DNA from: Panagrolaimus kolymaensis
Taxonomy: Eukaryota; Nematoda; Chromadorea; Rhabditida; Panagrolaimidae
NCBI GenBank assembly: GCA_028622995.1
Contig: JAJQJQ010000008.1
Span: 2,914,001-2,978,000 of the forward strand
Length of the DNA: 64,000 nucleotides
Direction: 5' to 3'
Under the pieces are notes generated by a model. It searched no databases and was not told where the DNA came from. It saw only the letters and a list, made by a program, of their open reading frames with translations. The position numbers were made by a program, and so were the translations under genes. Positions 55,931 through 64,000 of the stretch are shown in pieces (the first letter of the stretch is position 1; each line of letters begins with the position of its first letter).

Positions 55931-57432
55931 TTAATTACAAATAAACATACTGCATTTCTGTTTCTTATCACACATAAAGCATTGTGGACAGTCGTCGCTG
56001 TCTTTTAAACATGATTTAACCTTTTTTGGTGGTTTACTACTCCACTAAAATCAAAGGTTTTTAAATATTTCAGTCAAATTTTTTTTATATTTAAAACTCA
56101 CATTACAAACATCGTTTTGATCACAAATTCCTGGGCAATAATCAGGATCACACTTTTTATGAACTATATGTTTGTGAGAATTTTTTAAAAATGGCTAAAT
56201 GTTTTTCGATTCTTATTTTTATTTATGTAACTCTAAAAACTTACGACACACTCATCATCAAGCAATGTCCTTTACAAGTTTCAGGATCGCAAAAAGGTTG
56301 ACTTCCATCATCTTTTGCTTTTTTTCCAGTTCCCTAAAAAATAATTTTTTTCAAAATTAGCTTCAATTTTTTCATTTATTTAGAAACTTACGACACACTT
56401 ATCATCAAAGCAATGTCCTTTACAAGTTTCAGGATCGCAAAAAGGTTGACTTCCACCATCTTTGGATTTTTTTCCAGTTCCCTAAAAAATAATTTTTTTC
56501 AAAATTAGCTTCAATTTTTTCATTTATTTAGAAACTTACGACACACTTATCATCAAAGCAATGTCCTTTACAAGTTTCAGGATCGCAAAAAGGTTGACTT
56601 CCATCATCTTTTGCTTTTTTTCCAGTTCCCTAAAAAATAATTTTTTTCAAAATTAGCTTCAATTTTTTCATTTATTTAGAAACTTACGACACACTTATCA
56701 CCGAAACAAATTCCTTTACAAGTTTTAGGATCGCAATAATGTTGGCCACCCTTTTAATTAGATTTTTTTAAAGGAGCAGTCCAACTTAAAACAAATTTTT
56801 TCTGTCATAGTTGCAACCTTTTTTCATCCCGTCGCAAATGTTGGAAGTGAAATCAAAATTTCGAATGTTTTTGAAAGATCTTTTCACTTCCAACATTCGC
56901 ATAGGATGAAAAAAAGTTGCAACTATGACAGAATAAATTTGTGCTAAGTTTGACTATTCCTTTAAGATTGGCTAAAAATTCAAATTTAATTATTTTCTTA
57001 TTTTTTCATTTATGTAACTATAAAAACTTACGACACACTCATCACCAAAACAAATACCTTTACAGGTTTCAGGATCACAAAAATGTTGGCGACTTCCACC
57101 ATCTTTGGATTTTTTTCCGGTTCCCTAAAGTTTGTAAAAACTTTTATTTATTCTTTTTTTTCAGAAACTTACAATGCAAACATCTCTATCATCACAAAAA
57201 CCTTTGGGGCAATTTAATTTATTGCAAGTTGGAGAGAATTTGGGTCCAGCCCCATCCCAAGGCTAAAAAAAGAAATGTTGCTTTTCCGATATTCAGCTAA
57301 TTTTTTTAAAGAAAAACTTGCCACGCAATGCCGAATGACACAATGCTCTCCTTCCTTACATTGGGAGTCCCATTGACAAGATGAAGAGGAGGCAATAAAG
57401 AAAACAGCAAAAATGAAAATAACAACTTTCAT
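55931..57432 (-). pseudogene. Secreted Cys-rich tandem-exon protein (nine exons, one frameshifted)
   Basis: Exon 1 (57322-57432) has a signal peptide (MKVVIFIFAVFFIASSSS) and CQWDSQCKEGEHCVIRHCV. Exons 2-8 (57173-57262, 57032-57124, 56688-56750, 56540-56629, 56392-56481, 56245-56333, 56102-56194) are in-phase repeats of the type CDPETCKGHCFDDKCV; exon 9 (55931-56044) ends SDDCPQCFMCDKKQKCSM and FICN. Exons 5, 6 and 7 with their introns are near-identical copies of a 148-bp unit, a recent local duplication. Exon 7 lost one T (CATTGCTTGATGATG for CATTGCTTTGATGAT), which shifts frame and stops early in exon 8; skipping exon 7 would restore it, since all repeats are phase 0. Intron 1 has a GC donor (GTG|GCAAGT), supported by the conserved CV ending. 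The frameshift may also be a sequencing error. Confidence 0.7.
56768..56965. mobile_element. Palindromic MITE in an intron of the Cys-rich gene
   Basis: Ends TTAAAGGA(g/a)(c/t)AGTC(c/a)AACTTA inverted at the other side, followed on both arms by ctgtcatagttgcaac and gtgaaa/cttccaacatt blocks around a short loop. About 198 bp, TTAA or TTTAA at the borders. It sits between exons 3 and 4, so splicing should remove it. Confidence 0.7.
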
Positions 57433-57620
57433 TTTATCTTTTTTGGGAAAGAAAATGATATTTTTTAAACGAAATAAAATCTCTTAAGTATCAAAATTTT
57501 AACAATGGTTGATTTGAATTTTTAATAATGTTTTTAAAAGCTTTTCCATATTTTTTTTCACTTCATTCAAAAAATGCATTGGAAACTTTTAAAGAAAATT
57601 ATTGAAAAGAAATATCACAA
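57433..57620 (-). promoter_or_regulatory. Conserved upstream block of the Cys-rich genes
   Basis: The block ttcttaagtatcaaaatttt, aacaatggtt(a/g)attt(a/g)aa, and tttttaaaagcttttcc immediately upstream of this gene's start is repeated upstream of the other Cys-rich gene (about 55345-55440) and at the orphan copy (46985-47115). Shared upstream sequence suggests common expression control or simply recent gene duplication; no core promoter element is identifiable by eye. Confidence 0.4.
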
Positions 57621-57881
57621 AATTGCTTTAGTTTTGGATGCTTTTCAAAAACTGCAATAACAGCATCAATCCAATTTAAAAAAGAACTATATAGAATTAA
57701 TGCTAGAATCACGAGTAATTTTTTTTGCTAACTTTTTATTCAAAAAAACACTACGTATAAATGTCTAATACATACATATTAAAATATCGCAAGCTATAGA
57801 TTTTTCAAACAAACGAAATTTACCGAAAGAACATATAATATATTTTTTAATAACCAGGGTTTTGTAAACAAAAAGGAAACT

Positions 57882-59606
57882 TCACGGGAAAGTTATTTCC
57901 ATTTTTACAAGTCTCGCAGCCTCATTTATGGTTGAAATCAAAGTTTTATTCTTTTCCATTTCATGAAAATGTATTTGAAATTTTGCGAAATTAAGAGCTG
58001 TTTTTTTCGAGCTGAAATCTGGAAATCCTGCAAATTTTGTTGCGACTAATTTTTTACAACAGCTGACAATGTCACGAAAAATCAAGGCCATTAAAAATGC
58101 TGGTGTCGATTTTCTTCGTCCGTTTGAAGTATTAAATTCAACGAGGATTTTATTTTCGTCATCCATTTTTATTGTGAAAGGCCATTTGGGATCTGCTTCG
58201 AATGGATCACTAATGGAGCAAAGTTTTATCAAATCTTAAAAGTCTTGTATGTATTATAAATGCTGAATATAAAATACCATAAACAACAAAAGCTGGGTTT
58301 TCTTTCAATATTTTTATCGCAGCTTCTCCAATAATTGGTTTTTCCTCAGTAAAGCTAATGTAAAAAGGTTTTCGTAAAACATCTCAAAATTAAAAGTTTA
58401 ATTTTTTAAAGTTTAAAGTTTATAGTCTTACATATTTCTACGTCTGCTTCTTCATTTGAAATAGGAAACGTAACAAAATAGCCTTGTTTTTTTAAAATAA
58501 TTTTATTTGCTGTCATTCTTGTTTCATCCGTTTTTATTGCGATATTTGTTGTGATTTTTGTCGAACACATGTTATTTTCATCAATCATAAAAGTGAATAA
58601 AAATTCGCCTGCTAGGAACATACCAAGCGTTACTTCTATTTGTTCATGTAATCTAAATGGTAAAGCCGACAGTGCTAAAATCTAAAAATTGCCTTTTATC
58701 GATTCTTTATTTAAGTGCCATTACGTACCGTTAAAATCTTTTCTCCTCTTTTAGTTAGGACTATAACAGTTTTTTCAAATGGTAACTCTACACCAGAATT
58801 AAAGCTCATACAGTATCTTTCATTTATATTAACAGTTATATCAGTATCGAGGTGATGAGAGGTGTCAAATACTAAACCATTACCCATTCCTGCCTTAATC
58901 ATAGCTTTTATGAAAACACCATAATGTTCAGACTTTTTAAAATATGGTAAGGAATGAAATTTACTTCCAGGAAAAACATTTTCTATGCCATGTACTTGAC
59001 AAGTAAAATCATAAATAATTATATTAGGATTTTTAGCCATTCCTGATTTTTGCTGTATGTTTCTTATATCTTTTTTTGTAGTGCAAATAAAGTATGGTAT
59101 TGTTTTAACAATTTTAGATTTATCACCAATTACTTTCCATATATAACACTGTCCTTTCCATAACATCCAAATCAAATCATCGACTTTGGATAAATATTCA
59201 CAGTTTACAAGGCTATCAATATATAACATCGATAATTCATCAATAAATTAAATTTTTGTAAAACCATATTCCTTACCCGCTTCAATAAATTTTTTACATA
59301 ACAAATTGGATAGTATGTAGTCAATGTAAATGAAAGCGCATCCCGGTGTATCACTAACTTCTGTTACAATTTTATCCAAAATTGAATCAACACTTTTATC
59401 AAAAGCTTCATGTAATCCGTTTTCTTCATCATCGCCATCCTCAAAATTACCTGTCAAATCAGTGCCTATGAGAACTTGTATTTAAATAAAAGTCAAATTA
59501 TCAAGACCTTACTATCACTTATATCAATCATGACTGATTTCTTTGTGGCATCAATATAAGCTATAGCTTTGTCCTGCATAAAATTAATGCCAACATGAAA
59601 AACCAT
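57882..59606 (-). pseudogene. Tandem Hsp70-like protein, type C gene 1 (one nonsense codon)
   Basis: Five exons (59513-59606, 58729-59465, 58432-58681, 58278-58382, 57882-58234) total 513 codons in frame except for a TAA at 59250-59252, exactly where type A gene 3 has TGA and intact paralogues have Gln. Exons 1-2 are type A-like: MVFHVGINFMQDKAIAYID, an acidic insert (NFEDGDDEENG), CAFIYIDYILSNLLCKKFIE, DDLIWMLWKGQCYIWKVIG. Exon 3 has FLFTFMIDENNMC, the substrate-binding-beta strand, then, as in type B genes, ANKIILKKQGYFVTF. Exons 4-5 are type B-like: FYISFTEEKPIIGEAAIKIL, ADPKWPFTIK, STPAFLMALIFRDIVSCCK, a 15-codon insert unique to this copy, and EAARLVKMEITFP plus stop. It is thus a natural mosaic of the two architectures. 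If the stop is read as a sense codon the protein is 512 aa. Confidence 0.8.
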
Positions 59607-61373
59607 TGCAACAATGAGTAACCCCAAATAATATAACAAATTTTAAAAAATCTAACAAGAAAAAAAGAAGAAAATAAGAATCAATAAAACGTTAAGTCCA
59701 AAAAAATTTCTTATCAAACTTCAGCGCTGTGGTTTTTAGGAATCACATGGACGAAATGAGCAACGAAGCTTATCATAATTTGGTGAATTAAGATTGTTGT
59801 TGGGACACAATGTTATCAAAATCCATAATGCAAAAATAAGGCTTTAAAAAATCTACCAAAAAGAGTGAAAACTATTAAAATTTTATAAAACTTATTTTTT
59901 TAAGCATAAGCTTCTAAAATGTAGACAATAAAAAAACACAAGCTAAGTTTTTAAATGAACAATTAAGAGAGGTTCTGCGAACTGATTCAAATCGGGCGGA
60001 ACAAAATTTTTTTTATTTTTTATTTTTCTTTACCAAACGGTTCTAAATAATATTTAAAAATTATTGGCCTCAAGCTTTTTCTCAAAAACTAAGCTGGATA
60101 TGCTAATTCTTGATATTGAAGTTGAAAGCATGGATTAACTTCAAAAATTCGGCTAAATTCACCCATGAAGTATAAAAATTTGATTTTTATCCAGTATTAT
60201 GTAATCGATTGCGGGCTAATTTATGGTGTATACCATATATTTTAATGTTCTATGAAAATCAGGAGAAATTTGCATATTTATTTTTCAAATGGCTGCCATT
60301 TTTCAACCAGATCAACTGCGGGACCTAAGAAAATTACTATATATTCCCCAAGAACCTCCTCTATTTAATGCAAAAGAAATCAAAATTTTAGAGCGACAGG
60401 AGATCTCAGGCCATAATTAAATGTGCGCATGACTACATTTTTTTGTGGGGAAATCCATTTTTTCAATTTTTTCTTTGTTGAAAACAACTTGAACATAATG
60501 CCAAAAACCGAAGAAAAAATTGAAAAAATGGATTTCCCCACAAAAAAATGTAGTCATGCGCACATTTAATTATGGCCTGAGATCTCCTGTCGCTCTAAAA
60601 TTTTGATTTCTTTTGCATTAAATAGAGGAGGTTCTTGGGGAATATATAGTAATTTTCTTAGGTCCCGCAGTTGATCTGGTTGAAAAATGGCAGCCATTTG
60701 AAAAATAAATATGCAAATTTCTCCTGATTTTCATAGAACATTAAAATATATGGTATACACCATAAATTAGCCCGCAATCGATTACATAATACTGGATAAA
60801 AATCAAATTTTTATACTTCATGGGTGAATTTAGCCGAATTTTTGAAGTTAATCCATGCTTTCAACTTCAATATCAAGAATTAGCATATCCAGCTTAGTTT
60901 TTGATAAAAAGCTCATTACCAATAATTTTTAAATATTATTTAGAACCGATTGGTAAAGTAAAATAAAAAATAAAAAAAATTTTGTTCCGCCTACTTCGAA
61001 AATCTTTAAATTTACTCGTAGAGTCTCTCTTAAAAAGTATGATGAAAATTAAATAAAAGTAAGCACGACAATATTTTTTTAATTACTAAAATGGAGCAAC
61101 TTTTGTTGCTGCCAAAAAAAATTTAATGCTATCACCGGTATTGTTGAGCATTAAAACTTGTTTCTTCTTATTTTAGCATACAAAAATTGTACCTATTTTT
61201 TATTATTTTTTAATAAAAATAAATTTTCTTTCATTATACGTATTTTATTTACATAAAATAAATGTAAAATAAAAATTTAAATAAAACAAGAGATAAGGAA
61301 TTGTACTTTTATAAATATAAAAAAAATGTCAAAAAAAGTGTTTGTCTTAGTTTTTGACAAGGTAAATAGTAAC
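59607..61373. other. Intergenic, largely a 1.07-kb foldback
   Basis: Outside the foldback (listed separately) the spacer is A+T-rich with no exon. The right flank leads directly into the last exon of type C gene 2. Confidence 0.4.
59966..61035. mobile_element. Foldback element, arms of about 510-525 bp
   Basis: Arms 59966-60473 and about 60511-61035 are inverted copies, near-perfect from about 60000 inwards, meeting around a ~35-bp loop (gttgaaaacaacttgaacat). The outer ends are more diverged: AGAGAGGTTCTGCGA versus the inverse of TCGTAGAGTCTCTCT, with TA next to each, compatible with a TA target site. No transposase. Similar in build to the 5635-6859 element but unrelated in sequence. Confidence 0.75.
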
Positions 61374-63063
61374 TCAAAGAAAGAATAAGTTTAAATCATA
61401 ATCATTAATTCTATTTAAAAGTTTTATAGCTTTCATTAAAGTTGAAGTTAAAATATCCATTTTTTCGATATCAATAAATCGAACTTCCGTTTTTCTCAAC
61501 ATTTCTTTATTTATTTTCATACTGTAATTAATTATATCCCCAATAAATAATGCCATTAAAAATGTTGGTGTTGCCTTTCTTCGCCCATTAAAAGTATCGA
61601 ATTCCACAACGATATATTCATTATTATGCATTTTAACTTCGAATGGCCATTTTGGATCAGCTTCTTTGGGATCTGTGATGGAACAAAGCTTTATGAGATC
61701 TATAAAAGCAGCTAATAATGAACGTTATGAAATATTTTTTTAATACTTACCATAAACAACAAAAGTTGGTTTTTCAGTTAGAGTTTCTTTTGCTTTATCG
61801 CCATAAATTGGTTTCTTTTCTGAGAAACTTATATACCAAGATTTTTCCAAGAAACCTTAAAAATGAAAAAAAAATTCCTTATATCATGGTTTATCGAAAT
61901 TTAAAATGCTCACGAGATTTTGCAAGTTCAGCAAACATAGTTGCTAGATGTCGAAAAGTATAAAGATATCCATCATTCTTTAAATCGAATTTATTCACAA
62001 AATTTTCGGATTCTCCATTTTTCATTGACACTGGAATAAGATTATGCATCGAATAAATGCAATTCTCATCAATTTTAAGTGTAAATTGTAAAAAAGGATA
62101 TTTTAAATTTCCAAAATCCACTTGTATTTCTTCATTGTACAATCTTATATCATGAAAATCATGATCAATTGAAAACTAAAAAAAAGTATGCTTTTTGTTT
62201 TGCAAGCAACAAAAATTGTATCAATATTTACTTACTTTTACTTTATTTTCATTGGTTTTAATCTGAACAATAGCTGTTTCTTCTAATGGTAATAATCTGT
62301 AAGGCTCAAGATTCATAAAACGGTTATCATTTACTTTGAGATTTTTATAAGTATCAATATATAAAGCAACGTCAAAATTTGATAATTTAATGTTTTCATT
62401 CGCCATAAACCTGGCTTTTTGCAACATACAGTTTGCATCTAATTCATTATCGTTAATTTCATAGCTTTTATTGTTGGGAAAAATATTTTTTAATTCTTTC
62501 ATTTTACTTGAATCTTCAAAAGTTATTAGTATCGCATTATCTTGGATGTTATAATCTTTTTCTTCTTCGAAATGCAAAGAGATGCTTGCCAATGTAAACA
62601 TATCTAGCATTAGAGTTTTTGTTCCGCATTTTTTCCTCCAAACATAGCAAAAATTTTGCCAAGCGATGCAAATTAGCTCATCAATTTTTGGGTTTATATT
62701 CAACCGATAAATACAATTCAAATATAAAAAGGAATTCTCATCAACAAGCTGAATCATTTCAAATCCATTTTGTTTTCCTGTTTGAAGAAATATTTTTCGA
62801 AAATTATTATCAAAAAGCCATGATAAAAAAACGCATGCATAACTACTATTTTCATTATTAATTTTAGATTTTATTTCTTGAAAAAATATATCAATTATAT
62901 TAATATCATTATTTTCAACTAAAATTAATTAAAGACTAATCAAAATGTTTAACCAATTTTTAAATTTACCTTTTTGAACATTAAAATTAATAAACTTTTT
63001 TTCATTTTCATCATACGCTGAAATTTTTCCTAACTCAAGTATAACACCAAAATGAAAAACCAT
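61374..63063 (-). CDS. Tandem Hsp70-like protein, type C gene 2 (489 aa)
   Basis: Five exons (62970-63063, 62236-62918, 61914-62175, 61751-61855, 61374-61699), all in frame. Type A-like start: MVFHFGVILELGKISAYDE, then YACVFLSWLFDNNFRKIFLQ, FEMIQLVDENSF (intact Gln at the position that is a stop in two paralogues), and NAILITFEDSSKMKELKNI, CMLQKARFMANEN for the GG...GAA region. Exon 3 has FLQFTLKIDENCIYSMH and SENFVNKFDLKNDGYLYTF; exon 4 WYISFSEKKPIYGDKAKETL; exon 5 ADPKWPFEVK, ATPTFLMALFIGDIINYS, LMKAIKLLNRINDYDLNLFF plus stop. No phosphate-binding or catalytic residue survives in either half. Apparently functional as a protein-coding gene, in contrast to type C gene 1, from which the 59966-61035 foldback separates it. 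Confidence 0.82.
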
Positions 63064-64000
63064 TTTTAATCGAAAGTAAAACAAATAACACCTAAAACAT
63101 TATTTTAATATTTAAAAAGTTTTGATTCGCGAAAATCTCTACATGGAAGGGATTATCTCCTAAAAATGTCATTACAAGGGATTATTTAATAACTGAAAAC
63201 AAATAGTAAAACACACAACTTTTTTTATCAAGGGATTTATAAATTTTAAATAGACAATTCAACATTCATGTGTGTTTTATTATTTTTTTGCAGCCATTTC
63301 TTAAATGTCTTGGATGTGGTTGAATTTTTTGGAAGAAAAGTAAAAAAATAACACATGTTTTTCAATCCATTCTCTTCAAAATTACCTATCCATTGAAGTT
63401 ATGAATATTTAAAGTTTAATGTTTTACACTTAAAGAAATCTTTTTTAATGTTAAAAAGCCTAGGCAAAAATTGATAAAGTCCAAAATTATTTTTCTGTTT
63501 TAAAAACCTTGTACATTAATTATTTATCTAAATATTCGAACTCCACTTTTTTTTAAATCATTGAACTCATCAACAAGATATTTGGGTTTGAAAAAAAAAA
63601 CATCAGGTTTTTGAACATGAAACTTCGAGGTTTCATATCTCTTTAATTGATGGAGTGAGTTACTTTTGACTTACATTTTTATGGTTAAAAAAATAAACTA
63701 AAATTATGGATAAAATAAAAAAAATTGCCGCAATTCAAAAATTTTGATTTCCAGACATACTGAACACATGTATCAAGTGTTGAGGTACCTAAATCGAATT
63801 TAAAACGTTTTGATTTAGAAAAAAAATTTCAGAGGAAAAGTGCCTTATTTTTATCGTTTATTAAACATTTTAACATGCATTTTCATTTATATTTTTCAAA
63901 ATGGATCCTATAGTGCCGATTTGGAAGTAATTAAAAATTAATATTTTTTCACTAACTTCTAAAATCCATCAACATTCAAACCAATGTTTTTTGTTTCGTT
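63064..64000. other. Intergenic to the right edge
   Basis: A+T-rich. Short open frames only (for example an 8-codon ATG frame near 63901). No exon, repeat pair or RNA gene that I can support. Confidence 0.4.

Overview
The window looks like nuclear DNA of a small-genome nematode. It is very A+T-rich, has many introns of about 40-60 bp with GT(A/G)AG donors and TTTTAG acceptors, and carries a typical cuticle collagen. A plant-parasitic tylenchid such as a root-knot nematode would fit, but that is inference. No bacterial or viral features were seen.

The dominant content is a dispersed family of at least ten gene-sized copies of highly divergent tandem Hsp70-like proteins, plus two fragments. 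I sort them into three architectures. Type A (2394-4769 +, 17248-19519 -, 27407-30258 +, 42617-46612 +, 48067-50562 +) starts with a degenerate Hsp70-like unit (pseudo-nucleotide-binding domain, then a substrate-binding-beta-like segment). A second, near-canonical Hsp70 ATPase domain follows, and the protein ends where the usual substrate-binding domain should begin. Type B (10250-12406 -, 32752-34535 -, 37411-39295 +) has the same degenerate unit followed by only lobe I of a second, motif-less ATPase domain. Type C (57882-59606 -, 61374-63063 -) is a mosaic: A-like N-terminal exons and B-like C-terminal exons. Exon lengths and intron phases are strikingly conserved. Two type A proteins end in CaaX-box sequences (CSVI, CSVM).

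The family is decaying as well as expanding. Non-autonomous transposons with 8-bp target-site duplications (hAT-like MITEs) sit inside coding exons of three Hsp70-like genes and one F-box-like gene; removing the element and one duplication restores the frame each time. Further copies carry nonsense codons. Two paralogues (27713-27715 and the homologous codon of the 57882-59606 gene) have different stop codons at the same alignment position.

Region by region: 0-1.2 kb holds the 5' part of a C-type-lectin receptor kinase; 1.5-4.8 kb a relic and type A gene 1; 5.6-6.9 kb a mariner-like foldback; 7.3-9.2 kb an unknown gene and a glycine-zipper gene; 10.2-12.4 kb type B gene 1; 13.2-14.4 kb nested palindromes; 15.2-16.6 kb an F-box-like gene; 17.2-19.5 kb type A gene 2; 20-26 kb poorly resolved genes and foldbacks; 27.4-30.3 kb type A gene 3 (broken); 30-32.7 kb repeats; 32.7-39.3 kb type B genes 2 and 3 around an inverted-repeat element; 41-42.2 kb the collagen; 42.6-50.6 kb type A genes 5 and 4; 50.9-54.6 kb F-box-like genes; 54.8-57.4 kb two secreted Cys-rich genes with a shared upstream block; 57.9-63.1 kb two type C genes around a 1.07-kb foldback.
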